Part shown: piece by piece, positions 1 to 6,543 of the stretch | Numbering within the stretch: position 1 is the stretch's first letter | Layout: every line of letters starts with the position of its first letter | DNA from: Pseudomonadota bacterium | GTDB lineage: Bacteria; Pseudomonadota; Gammaproteobacteria; Burkholderiales; Thiobacillaceae | Direction: 5' to 3' | NCBI GenBank assembly: GCA_021802595.1 | Contig: JAJZRT010000112.1 | Span: 1 to 8,907 of the forward strand | DNA length: 8,907 bases | The notes under the pieces: model-generated | Told to the model about the DNA's origin: nothing | The model's database searches: none | Seen by the model: only the letters and a program-made list of their open reading frames with translations | Program-made: the position numbers and the translations under genes

Positions 1-125
1 ATACGCTCGTCTCTGTGGCCCTGTTCCTCGCCTCGCGGCGTCCGGCCGTTAGCCGGCATCCTGCTCTGTGGAGCCCGGACTTTCCTCTCCCACTCGCGTG
101 GCAGCGGTTGCCTGACCTGCTTTTC
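1..125 (-). ncRNA. rnpB: RNase P RNA (class A), 5' part, cut by left edge
   Basis: Catalytic RNA of ribonuclease P, which matures the 5' ends of tRNAs together with the RnpA protein. Read on the minus strand, the conserved CR-I block GAGGAAAGTCCGGGCTCC lies at 87-70. It is followed by a P8-like hairpin CCGGC-TAAC-GGCCGG (about 57-43), a P9-like hairpin CGCC-GCGA-GGCG with a GNRA tetraloop (40-29), and the conserved CCACAGAGACGAGC (18-5). These occur in the same order and spacing as in E. coli RNase P RNA. The remaining 3' part, including the 3' strands of P4 and P1, lies outside the window. The 5' end is estimated from the -10 box at 139-134; it could be a few bases either way. No protein should be annotated across this stretch. 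Confidence 0.95.
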
Positions 126-133
126 CGCTTCCC

Positions 134-162
134 ATTATATAGAGGCATTGGGACATCCTCAC
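134..162 (-). promoter_or_regulatory. Candidate sigma-70 promoter of rnpB
   Basis: On the minus strand a perfect TATAAT is at 139-134. Seventeen bases upstream is GTGAGG (162-157), a weak -35 box sharing only the central TGA with TTGACA. The predicted transcript start, near 127, fits the expected 5' end of RNase P RNA. The -10 and its position are seen in the sequence; promoter activity is inferred. Confidence 0.65.
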
Positions 163-260
163 GGAACATCCGGACAGCCTGGACCGGAATACGGAAAAGA
201 GGCAGAACACCATCAGGTCGTCAGCTCCATCAATTTTATCGATACAGTCATAAATCCTTC

Positions 261-288
261 TTGACCGACAAAAAGGATCGTCTACAAA
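261..288 (+). promoter_or_regulatory. Candidate sigma-70 promoter for the DUF1269-like gene
   Basis: TTGACC (261-266, five of six matches to the -35 consensus) is followed after 16 bases by TACAAA (283-288, four of six matches to TATAAT). It sits in the most AT-rich part of the spacer between rnpB and the gene starting at 333. A start near 295 would give a leader of about 38 bases carrying the AAGGA ribosome site. Confidence 0.45.
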
Positions 289-332
289 TCACCTATCCAG
301 TCAGTCCCGTTCCCGTTTCAAGGACATTCATC

Positions 333-845
333 ATGAGAAGACGACTGTATTTCATGGTGCCGGACGTGGCGAGCGCCCGGCAGATCCGCGACGAACTTCT
401 GCTGGCCTGTATCGAGGATGGTCACATCCATGTCCTGGCCCGCGACGACGTAGCCCTGAACGGCCTGCATGAAGCCTCGATCCTGCAGAAAACCGATTTT
501 GTCCACGGCGCCGAAACAGGGCTGGCAGTCGGCGGCGGCATCGGCATCATTGCCGGCCTCGTGGCAGTGGTCTTCCCGCCTGCCGGCGTGGACCTGCAGC
601 TGGTCACCATCCTGCTCACCGCCCTGATCGGCGCGATCTTCGGCGCCTGGGTCGCCAGCATGGTCGCCAGCGCCATTCCCAATTCACGGCTGAAAACCTT
701 CGAGTCGGCGATTGCTGCCGGGCGCATCCTGATGATGGTGGACGCCCCCTACGGACGGGTCGACGAAATCAAGAAGCGGGTAGCCGCTTACCATCCCGAA
801 GCGATGAACTCGGGGATCGAGCCCACCATCCCGGCATTCCCCTGA
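333..845 (+). CDS. DUF1269-like small membrane protein
   Basis: A 170-residue protein of unknown function that resembles bacterial DUF1269 membrane proteins. The N-terminal cytosolic part (1-60) begins RRRLYFMVPD and looks like a small alpha/beta fold. Two glycine-rich hydrophobic helices follow (about 62-84 and 88-115) separated by a short PPAG turn, then a C-terminal segment (118-150) that includes LMMVDAPYGRVDEI. There is no signal peptide. The ATG at 333 is chosen because AAGGA (320-324) lies eight bases upstream and because the frame further upstream is antisense to rnpB. The gene is apparently monocistronic, divergent from rnpB and convergent with pyrC, with a terminator at 928-956. Family assignment is from pattern memory only; no function can be read from the sequence. 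Confidence 0.8.
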   Translation: MRRRLYFMVPDVASARQIRDELLLACIEDGHIHVLARDDVALNGLHEASILQKTDFVHGAETGLAVGGGIGIIAGLVAVVFPPAGVDLQLVTILLTALIGAIFGAWVASMVASAIPNSRLKTFESAIAAGRILMMVDAPYGRVDEIKKRVAAYHPEAMNSGIEPTIPAFP

Positions 846-856
846 CCCTCTCCTCC

Positions 857-877
857 CGCGCAGTGCAACGCTGCGCG
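857..877. other. Perfect 7-bp hairpin in convergent spacer
   Basis: CGCGCAG (857-863) and CTGCGCG (871-877) form a perfect stem with a seven-base loop, 12 bases after the DUF1269-like stop codon. No T-run follows on either strand, so it is not a classical terminator. It could stabilise a 3' end or stop minus-strand transcripts in a factor-dependent way. Role unknown. Confidence 0.35.
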
Positions 878-927
878 ACAACTGGAAGCACCCGGCGGGC
901 ATAAACGCTGGTTATGAGCTTCCACCG

Positions 928-956
928 CGGCAGACTTTCCCTGGTCTGCCGTTTTT
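928..956 (+). terminator. Rho-independent terminator
   Basis: CGGCAGAC (928-935) pairs perfectly with GTCTGCCG (944-951) around an eight-base loop and is followed directly by TTTTT (952-956). It would end transcription from the plus-strand DUF1269-like gene just before the convergent pyrC stop codon. On the minus strand the hairpin is preceded by A's and not followed by T's, so it should work mainly in the plus direction. Confidence 0.85.
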
Positions 957-959
957 ATG

Positions 960-1991
960 TCAGGCCACGCGCCAGCGGATCAACTCGCCGGCACGCAGCG
1001 GCACCAGCTTTTCACTCCCCATCCCGAGGCTGGCCGGAACCGTCCAGTGCTCGCGGCGCAGGGTGAGGGTGTCGGTGTGGCGCGGCAGGCCATAGAAATC
1101 GGCACCATGAAAACTGGCGAAGGCCTCCAGCCTGTCGAGCGCACCGGCGTCCTCGAACGCCTCGGCATACAACTCGATTGCCGCGTGTGCGGAGTAGATG
1201 CCGGCGCAGCCGCAGGCGGTTTCCTTGGCGCCGACCGCATGCGGCGCGGAGTCGGTTCCGAGGAAGAACCTGGGATGGCCGGAGATGGCCGCGGCAACCA
1301 GTGCCTGTCGATGCGGCTCGCGCTTCAGCACCGGCAGGCAGTACATGTGCGGGCGGATGCCGCCACGGAACATGGCGTTACGGTTGTACAGCAGGTGATG
1401 CACGGTGATCGTCGCGGCGACGTTGGCCGGGGCGGCCATGACGAACGCTGCGGCCTGGCGCGTGGTGATGTGCTCCAGCACGATTTTCAGGCGGGGAAAA
1501 TCCTTCAGCAGCCGCACCAGATGACGCTCGATGAACACTGCTTCGCGGTCGAACACATCGACATCGGCATCGACCACCTCGCCGTGCAGCAGCAGCGGCA
1601 TGCCGACCTCCTCCATTGCCGCGATCGCCGGGTAGGCGCGGCTCAATTCGGTCACGCCGGAATCGGAATTGGTCGTCGCCCCGGCCGGATAATATTTCAC
1701 CGCATGCACGAAGCCGCTTGCCCGCGCCCGGCGGATTTCGTCCGGCTGCGTATTGTCGGTCAGGTAGAGCGTCATCAGGGGTTCGAACGAGGTACCGGCC
1801 GCCGCCGCCAGCAGACGTTCGCGATAGGCCGCGGCATCGGCCACGGTCACCACCGGCGGCCTCAGGTTGGGCATCGCGATCGCGCGGCCGAACACGCGCG
1901 CGGTGTCGGGCAGCACGCTCTGCATGGCAGCGCCGTCGCGGAAGTGGATGTGCCAGTCGTCGGGGCGGCTGATCGTGAGGATGTCGGTCAT
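960..1991 (-). CDS. pyrC: Dihydroorotase (homodimeric PyrC type)
   Basis: Zinc metalloenzyme that cyclises N-carbamoyl-L-aspartate to dihydroorotate, third step of de novo pyrimidine synthesis, cytosolic. The 343 residues are close to the length of E. coli PyrC. Amidohydrolase landmarks are in order: the metal-binding pair H14 and H16 in [10 protein letters not shown], the lysine expected to be carboxylated (K99 in [13 protein letters not shown]), zinc ligands H136 (LLLHGE) and H174 (LEHITT), and catalytic D247 in LGTDSAPH. The short N-terminus and flexible-loop region match the compact PyrC class rather than longer PyrC/PyrX forms. The start ATG (1991-1989) has AGGA six bases upstream and overlaps the rsmI stop as ATGA, so translation is probably coupled. 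No pyr attenuator is visible, since the gene starts inside rsmI. Confidence 0.97.
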   Translation of the reverse strand: MTDILTISRPDDWHIHFRDGAAMQSVLPDTARVFGRAIAMPNLRPPVVTVADAAAYRERLLAAAAGTSFEPLMTLYLTDNTQPDEIRRARASGFVHAVKYYPAGATTNSDSGVTELSRAYPAIAAMEEVGMPLLLHGEVVDADVDVFDREAVFIERHLVRLLKDFPRLKIVLEHITTRQAAAFVMAAPANVAATITVHHLLYNRNAMFRGGIRPHMYCLPVLKREPHRQALVAAAISGHPRFFLGTDSAPHAVGAKETACGCAGIYSAHAAIELYAEAFEDAGALDRLEAFASFHGADFYGLPRHTDTLTLRREHWTVPASLGMGSEKLVPLRAGELIRWRVA

Positions 1992-2863
1992 GCGGGATCC
2001 TGCTCGCTTGGCTTCAGTGCGAGCGACATTTTATAGAGTTCGGCCTTGCTGCGTCCGGTGATCTGCGATGCCAGCTTGGCGGCGAGCGTCGGCGGCAACG
2101 CGGCCTGGAGGATATCGAGCACGCGCATCGCCTCCGTATCGATCGCCACCTCGGTCGCGGGTGCGTGCACGATGACGACGAACTCGCCGCGCACGTTGTT
2201 GGGGTCGGCCGCAAGCCAGGCCGGCGCGTCGCAGAGCGGCAGCGTGACGATGGTCTCGAATCGCTTGGTCAGCTCGCGCGCCAGCGTCACCCGGCGCGCA
2301 CTGTCGAACACCGCCGCCATGTCGGCGAGTGTCTCCTCGATGCGGTGCGGCGCCTCGTAGAACACCAGCGCCACCGGCAGCGCGGCAAGCGCCTGCAGCT
2401 GCGTGCGGCGCGCCCCGGCTTTCGGCGGCAGGAAACCATGGAACAGCCAGTCGCCCGACTCCACCCCGGCCGCCGACAGCGCCGCGGTCACCGCCGACAC
2501 ACCGGGAATCGGCACGACCCGGTGCCCCGCCGCGCGCACGGCCGCCACCAGCCGCGCACCGGGGTCGGAGATCGCCGGCGTGCCGGCATCCGACACGTAG
2601 GCCACCGCATCGCCGGCGGCAATCCGCGCGACCACCCCTTCCGCGGCTTCGCGCTCGTTGTGTTCGCGGATGGAAATCAGCGGCCTGGAAATGTTGAAAT
2701 GCGCCAGCAGCTGGCCGGACACGCGCGTATCCTCCGCCGCAACACGGTCGACGCGCTGCAGGATGTCGAGCGCGCGCAGCGTGATGTCGCCAAGGTTGCC
2801 GATCGGCGTGGCGACGACATAGAGCGCGGGGAACAGGGGGGTATGATGCAGGCTTTCACTCAT
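1988..2863 (-). CDS. rsmI: 16S rRNA (cytidine1402-2'-O)-methyltransferase
   Basis: S-adenosylmethionine-dependent enzyme that 2'-O-methylates C1402 in the decoding centre of 16S rRNA. The 291 residues compare with 286 in E. coli. Landmarks of this tetrapyrrole-methylase-fold family are [12 protein letters not shown] (17-28), AEDTR (43-47), [12 protein letters not shown] (91-102), PIPGVSAV (118-125), FYEAPHRI (168-175) and ARELTKRFE (195-203). The C-terminal part (about 243-285, ending [15 protein letters not shown]) is the small RsmI C-terminal domain. The start at 2863 places the protein start as in homologues; the open frame continues further upstream but is antisense to yraN. No ribosome-binding sequence is visible before this ATG. 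First gene of a two-gene unit with pyrC. Confidence 0.96.
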   Translation of the reverse strand: MSESLHHTPLFPALYVVATPIGNLGDITLRALDILQRVDRVAAEDTRVSGQLLAHFNISRPLISIREHNEREAAEGVVARIAAGDAVAYVSDAGTPAISDPGARLVAAVRAAGHRVVPIPGVSAVTAALSAAGVESGDWLFHGFLPPKAGARRTQLQALAALPVALVFYEAPHRIEETLADMAAVFDSARRVTLARELTKRFETIVTLPLCDAPAWLAADPNNVRGEFVVIVHAPATEVAIDTEAMRVLDILQAALPPTLAAKLASQITGRSKAELYKMSLALKPSEQDPA

Positions 2864-2875
2864 CCCCGCATTGTC
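2842..2875. promoter_or_regulatory. Possible overlapping divergent promoters, rsmI / yraN
   Basis: Only 16 bases separate the two divergent start codons (2863 and 2880). On the plus strand TATGAT (2842-2847, five of six -10 matches) lies inside the first rsmI codons and would start a short yraN leader. On the minus strand GACAAT (2875-2870, four of six) would place the rsmI transcript start on or next to its ATG. Neither has a convincing -35 box. Suggestive only. Confidence 0.25.
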
Positions 2876-2879
2876 GCAG

Positions 2880-3230
2880 ATGTTGAAATCCCTGCTCGGC
2901 CCATCCGCCGAAGCGCGCGCCGAAGCGTTCCTGCAGGCACGCGGCCTGAAGCTCGTGGCGCGCAACTGGCGCTGCCGCTTCGGCGAGATCGATCTCGTCA
3001 TGCAGGACGGGGCGACGCTGGTGTTCATCGAAGTGCGCCTGCGCAGCCGCACGGATTTCGGCGGCGCCGCCGCCAGCGTCACGCCGGCCAAGCAGAAGAA
3101 ACTGCTCGCCGCTGCGCGCCAGTATCTGACCACGCTGAAAACGCTGCCGCCGTGCCGCTTCGACGTGGTCGCGCTGTCCGGCGACGGTGCGCCCGAGTGG
3201 ATCAGGAACGCATTTGACGATATGGGATAA
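2880..3230 (+). CDS. yraN: UPF0102 (YraN) nuclease-fold protein
   Basis: A 116-residue member of the UPF0102/YraN family, which has an endonuclease-like PD-(D/E)XK fold but no firmly assigned function. Visible landmarks are GEIDLV (35-40, with D38) and FIEVRLRS (49-56, with E51), forming the E-D-EVR nuclease-like core. They are followed by GGAAASVTPAKQKKL and the family C-terminus CRFDVVALSG...EWIRNAFDD, near-identical in pattern to E. coli YraN. The N-terminus is about 15 residues shorter than the E. coli protein. An in-frame TTG at 2871 would add three residues; ATG at 2880 is preferred, though neither has a clear ribosome site. Placement between rsmI and an SIS isomerase matches the yraL-yraN-yraO-yraP order of enterics, minus lpoA. 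Confidence 0.93.
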   Translation: MLKSLLGPSAEARAEAFLQARGLKLVARNWRCRFGEIDLVMQDGATLVFIEVRLRSRTDFGGAAASVTPAKQKKLLAAARQYLTTLKTLPPCRFDVVALSGDGAPEWIRNAFDDMG

Positions 3231-3418
3231 TCAAGCTCGAATGTTCCATAAATTACTCGCGCCCTCGCCGGTCTCTTGTGCCCTCCGGGTATTTGTTCCG
3301 CATGGAAACCTTGTTCGGTCGGGCGTATGGATAACTACGCCGCTCCCTCACAAAATTCCCCTGCAAAACAAAATCCTCCGCGATCATCACGAGAATTCAT
3401 GAAACACCCGAGCTAGCC
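3231..3418. other. Non-coding gap between yraN and gmhA
   Basis: This 188-base stretch is the largest gap in the plus-strand run and is less GC-rich than its flanks. It contains two copies of TTGTTC (3293-3298 and 3311-3316) and a TAACTA (3332-3337), but the 15-base spacing is poor, so no firm promoter is called. No terminator-like hairpin with a T-run was seen. A promoter for the gmhA-led unit is expected here on grounds of layout. Confidence 0.4.
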
Positions 3419-4012
3419 ATGCCTTTACACGACAGAATTCTCGACCATTTCAAGGCGTCGGCTCAGGCCAAGCTGGATGCCGCTGAAACGCTCGCCCCGG
3501 CCATCGAGGGCGCGGCGCGCCTGATGGTGCACAGCCTCGCCCAGGGCGGCAGGATTCTCGCCTGCGGCAATGGCGGTTCGGCGGCGGATGCCCAGCATTT
3601 CGCCTCCGAGATGATCAACCGCTTCGAGCAGGAGCGCCCGGGACTGGCGGCCATCGCGCTCACCACCGACACGTCGACCCTGACCTCGATTGCCAACGAC
3701 TATGCCTACGACCAGGTGTTTGCGCGGCAGGTGAAAGCCCTCGGCCATCCGGGCGACATCCTGCTGGCGATCTCCACCAGCGGCATGTCGCCCAGTGTAT
3801 TGCAGGCCGTGGCCGCCGCCCATGCGCGCAGCATGCATGTCATCGCGCTCACCGGACGCAGCGGCGGCAGGCTGGCGGAACAAATGCAGGCGGATGACGT
3901 CTTCCTGTGCGTGCCCGCCGAATCCACGGCGCGCATCCAGGAAGTCCACCTGCTGACCATCCATTGCCTGTGCGATGCGGTGGACAGCGTTTTATTAGGA
4001 GTCGAGGAATGA
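3419..4012 (+). CDS. gmhA: Phosphoheptose isomerase-type SIS protein (GmhA/DiaA family)
   Basis: A single SIS-domain protein of 197 residues. GmhA converts sedoheptulose 7-phosphate to D-glycero-D-manno-heptose 7-phosphate, first step of ADP-heptose synthesis for the lipopolysaccharide core. Its paralogue DiaA (YraO) binds DnaA. Visible features are a helical N-terminus (1-45), the sugar-phosphate loop [13 protein letters not shown] (49-61), E64, [11 protein letters not shown] (117-127) and [11 protein letters not shown] (172-182). E64 and H177 line up with the catalytic Glu65 and His180 of E. coli GmhA; DiaA has lost the Glu. Sequence elsewhere ([33 protein letters not shown]) and position beside yraN look DiaA-like. 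The retained residues and the nearby rfaE2 favour isomerase function; a dual role is not excluded. The ribosome site is weak. Confidence 0.85.
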   Translation: MPLHDRILDHFKASAQAKLDAAETLAPAIEGAARLMVHSLAQGGRILACGNGGSAADAQHFASEMINRFEQERPGLAAIALTTDTSTLTSIANDYAYDQVFARQVKALGHPGDILLAISTSGMSPSVLQAVAAAHARSMHVIALTGRSGGRLAEQMQADDVFLCVPAESTARIQEVHLLTIHCLCDAVDSVLLGVEE

Positions 4013-4581
4013 ACAAACTGATCCACGTGGTGCTGATCGGCGCTGTGTTGTCGCAACTACCCGGCTGCGCGGCCGTCGCCGTCGGCGGTGCCGCCGTCGG
4101 CACCTCGGTCGCGATGGACCGCCGCACTGCAGGCGTCTACGTAAGCGACCAGGAAATCGAACTGCGCGCCATGAACCGCCTGCGCGACGCTTTCCCGCAA
4201 AAAACCGACAGCATTTCCGCCACCAGCTATAACCGCCAGGTGCTGCTCACCGGCCAGGTGCCGGACGAAGCCACCCGTGCGAAGGCAACCGACGTGGTCA
4301 AGGGCATCCCCGACGTGCGCACGGTATTCAATGAGCTGACCGTGTCCGGAGTCACCTCGCTGACCTCGGATGCCAATGACGTCTCCATCACCAGCCAGGT
4401 CAAGGCCCGCATGCTGCGCGACGAGAATGTGCCCGCATCCAAGATCAAGGTGGTGACCGAGGCCAGCGTGGTCTATCTGATGGGCCTGGTCACGCAGGCG
4501 GAAGCCGAGGCCGCCACGAATATCGCCCGCACCACGGCCGGCGTCACCAAGGTCGTTACCCTGTTCGAGTACATCAACTGA
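4009..4581 (+). CDS. dolP: DolP-like dual-BON outer-membrane lipoprotein
   Basis: The 190-residue homologue of E. coli DolP (YraP), a lipoprotein that supports outer-membrane integrity and BAM-complex function in the periplasm. The lipoprotein signal is [20 protein letters not shown] with lipidated C20; the lipobox LPGC has a proline where Ala/Ser is usual. A glycine/alanine-rich linker (21-35) and the family motif [17 protein letters not shown] precede two BON domains (about 46-113, with VLLTGQVP; and 124-190, with [13 protein letters not shown] and the C-terminal VTLFEYIN). Length matches E. coli DolP (191). The ATG overlaps the gmhA stop as ATGA and has AGGAG (3997-4001) seven bases upstream, so translation is likely coupled to gmhA. 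Confidence 0.94.
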   Translation: MNKLIHVVLIGAVLSQLPGCAAVAVGGAAVGTSVAMDRRTAGVYVSDQEIELRAMNRLRDAFPQKTDSISATSYNRQVLLTGQVPDEATRAKATDVVKGIPDVRTVFNELTVSGVTSLTSDANDVSITSQVKARMLRDENVPASKIKVVTEASVVYLMGLVTQAEAEAATNIARTTAGVTKVVTLFEYIN

Positions 4582-4587
4582 CGGCCG

Positions 4588-5067
4588 ATGCATTCGCCCG
4601 CCTTCGAGCGCAAGCTGTGCGCCCCGGACGATCTGGCGGCACGGGTTGCACAGCTGCCGCGTCCACGGGTGTTCACCAATGGCTGCTTCGACCTCCTGCA
4701 CCGCGGCCATGTGACCTATCTGGACGAGGCGCGCGCGCTCGGTGCCTCGCTCATCGTCGCGGTGAACACGGATGCCTCGGTGAGGCGCCAGAACAAGGGC
4801 GACGACCGCCCGATCAACCCCCTGGAGAACCGCATGGCCCTGCTGGCGGCACTGGAGTCGGTGTCACTGGTCACCTGGTTCGACAGCGACACCCCGCTCG
4901 AACTCATCCTCGTCGTCCGCCCCGACGTGCTGGTGAAAGGCGGCGACTGGACGCCGGACCGGATCGTCGGCGCAGCGGAAGTGACAGGCTGGGGCGGTAG
5001 CGTACACTCGATCCCGTTCCGTCATCACACGTCGACCACCGCCCTGTTGCAACGCATCCGTTCCTGA
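4588..5067 (+). CDS. rfaE2: D-glycero-beta-D-manno-heptose 1-phosphate adenylyltransferase
   Basis: Transfers AMP from ATP to heptose 1-phosphate to give ADP-heptose for the lipopolysaccharide inner core. The 159 residues correspond to the C-terminal half of E. coli HldE, so here the activity is a stand-alone protein; the kinase half (rfaE1/hldA) must be elsewhere. Motifs of the cytidylyltransferase-like fold are [13 protein letters not shown] (30-42, with the HxGH nucleotide site H38-H41), [16 protein letters not shown] (60-75), [10 protein letters not shown] (81-90), VLVKGGDW (114-121) and the C-terminal STTALLQRI (149-157). Starts six bases after dolP and ends ten before ubiD. Its presence two genes after gmhA strengthens the heptose interpretation of that gene. 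Confidence 0.94.
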   Translation: MHSPAFERKLCAPDDLAARVAQLPRPRVFTNGCFDLLHRGHVTYLDEARALGASLIVAVNTDASVRRQNKGDDRPINPLENRMALLAALESVSLVTWFDSDTPLELILVVRPDVLVKGGDWTPDRIVGAAEVTGWGGSVHSIPFRHHTSTTALLQRIRS

Positions 5068-5077
5068 TCGGCCTTTC

Positions 5078-6541
5078 ATGATTTATCACGACCTGCGCGA
5101 CTTCATTGCACAACTCGAAAAGATGGGCGAGCTCAAGCGCATCGCCATCGAAGTCGACCCCAGACTGGAGATGACCGAGATCGCCGACCGCGTGCTGCGC
5201 GCCGGCGGTCCGGCACTGCTGTTCGAAAAGCCGAAGGGCCACAGCGTGCCGGTGCTGGCCAACCTGTTCGGCACCGTGAAGCGCGTCGCGCTGGGCATGG
5301 GCGAGGACGACCCGATGCGGCTGCGCGAGGTCGGCAAGCTGCTCGCCTACCTGAAGGAACCCGAACCCCCCAAAGGGTTGCGCGATGCCTGGGACAAGTG
5401 GCCGGTCCTGAAGCAGGTGCTCAACATGGCGCCCAAGGAAGTGAAGCATGCGCCCTGCCAGGAGATCGTGTGGGAAGGCGCCGATGTCGATCTGGGTCGC
5501 CTGCCGGTCCAGCACTGCTGGCCGGGCGACGTCGCGCCGCTCATCACCTGGGGCCTCACCGTCACTCGCGGCCCACATAAGAAGCGGCAGAACCTCGGCA
5601 TCTACCGCCAGCAGGTGATCGGACCGAACAAGCTGATCATGCGCTGGCTCGCGCACCGCGGCGGCGCGCTCGACTTCCGCGAACACACGCTGGCGCATCC
5701 GGGCGAGCCCTTCCCGGTCGCCGTCGCCCTCGGCGCCGACCCGGCGACCATCCTCGGCGCCGTGACGCCGGTGCCGGACACGCTGTCCGAATACCAGTTC
5801 GCCGGCCTCCTGCGCGGCGCCAAGACCGAGGTCGTACAGTGCCTTGGCAACACCCTGCAGGTGCCGGCGTCCGCCGAGATCGTGCTGGAGGGCGTGATCC
5901 ATTCGAATGAAACCGCGCTCGAAGGCCCGTACGGCGACCATACCGGCTACTACAACGAGCAGGAAACCTTCCCGGTGTTCACCGTCGAGCGCATCACGCT
6001 GCGGCGCGATCCGATCTACCACAGCACCTACACCGGCAAGCCGCCGGACGAGCCGGCGATCCTCGGCGTGGCGCTCAACGAGGTCTTCGTGCCACTGCTG
6101 CAGAAGCAGTTCCCCGAGATCACCGATTTCTACCTGCCGCCCGAGGGCTGCTCGTACCGCATGGCGGTGGTGTCGATGAAAAAACAGTATCCCGGCCACG
6201 CCAAGCGCGTGATGTTCGGCGTGTGGTCCTTCCTGCGCCAGTTCATGTACACCAAGTTCATCCTCGTCACCGACGACGATGTCGACGTGCGCGACTGGAA
6301 GGAAGTCATGTGGGCGCTGACCACACGCGTCGACCCCGCGCGCGACACGCTGCTGGTGGAAAACACGCCGATCGACTATCTCGACTTCGCCAGCCCGGTG
6401 TCGGGGCTCGGCAGCAAGATGGGCATCGACGCCACCAACAAGTGGCCCGGCGAGACGGTGCGCGAGTGGGGTACGCCGATCGTGATGGACGCGGCGGTGA
6501 AGACGCGCGTCGACGCGATGTGGCGAGACCTGGGTCTGTAA
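5078..6541 (+). CDS. ubiD: 4-hydroxy-3-polyprenylbenzoate decarboxylase
   Basis: Prenylated-FMN-dependent decarboxylase removing the carboxyl group of 3-polyprenyl-4-hydroxybenzoate in ubiquinone synthesis; it requires the cofactor made by UbiX, not seen in this window. The 487 residues align with E. coli UbiD nearly end to end. Landmarks are [11 protein letters not shown] (40-50), KEPEPPKG (93-100), [14 protein letters not shown] (155-168), the cofactor/metal segment NLGIYRQQ (172-179), [12 protein letters not shown] (186-197), [15 protein letters not shown], and [11 protein letters not shown] (282-292). R177, E282 and D287 correspond to the Arg/Glu/acidic catalytic network of the family, with Asp in the last place as in true UbiD proteins. 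The start fits homologues but has no evident ribosome site, suggesting dependence on translation of upstream genes. Confidence 0.97.
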   Translation: MIYHDLRDFIAQLEKMGELKRIAIEVDPRLEMTEIADRVLRAGGPALLFEKPKGHSVPVLANLFGTVKRVALGMGEDDPMRLREVGKLLAYLKEPEPPKGLRDAWDKWPVLKQVLNMAPKEVKHAPCQEIVWEGADVDLGRLPVQHCWPGDVAPLITWGLTVTRGPHKKRQNLGIYRQQVIGPNKLIMRWLAHRGGALDFREHTLAHPGEPFPVAVALGADPATILGAVTPVPDTLSEYQFAGLLRGAKTEVVQCLGNTLQVPASAEIVLEGVIHSNETALEGPYGDHTGYYNEQETFPVFTVERITLRRDPIYHSTYTGKPPDEPAILGVALNEVFVPLLQKQFPEITDFYLPPEGCSYRMAVVSMKKQYPGHAKRVMFGVWSFLRQFMYTKFILVTDDDVDVRDWKEVMWALTTRVDPARDTLLVENTPIDYLDFASPVSGLGSKMGIDATNKWPGETVREWGTPIVMDAAVKTRVDAMWRDLGL

Positions 6542-6543
6542 TC

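Noticed and set aside
15..332. Upstream extension of the DUF1269-like protein to a 276-residue frame
   Set aside because: It is antisense to rnpB and its promoter, the sequence is low-complexity Arg/Pro/Ser without family resemblance, and a good ribosome site precedes the ATG at 333.
957..2036. Long plus-strand open frame (359 codons) over pyrC
   Set aside because: Shadow frame produced by GC-rich third positions; pyrC on the other strand has all catalytic residues and the product here is His/Arg/Gly-rich without recognisable domains.
2864..3133. N-terminal extension of rsmI to 381 residues
   Set aside because: The extra 90 residues are antisense to yraN and the conserved RsmI start begins just after the ATG at 2863.
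2165..3217. Long plus-strand open frame (350 codons) over rsmI and yraN
   Set aside because: Arg/His-rich shadow of rsmI, continuing into yraN in the wrong frame.
3293..3316. Direct repeat of TTGTTC in the yraN-gmhA gap
   Set aside because: Too short to be distinguished from chance and not part of a longer array.
3187..3402. 71-codon plus-strand frame in the yraN-gmhA gap
   Set aside because: Overlaps the end of yraN, has no ribosome site and no recognisable features.
4904..6199. Long minus-strand open frame (431 codons) over ubiD and rfaE2
   Set aside because: Mirror frame of two well-supported genes; composition typical of antisense GC-rich shadows.
6223..6543. N-terminal extension of the EAL-HDOD protein into ubiD
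   Set aside because: The extension is an out-of-frame reading of ubiD; the EAL domain begins directly at the ATG at 6544.
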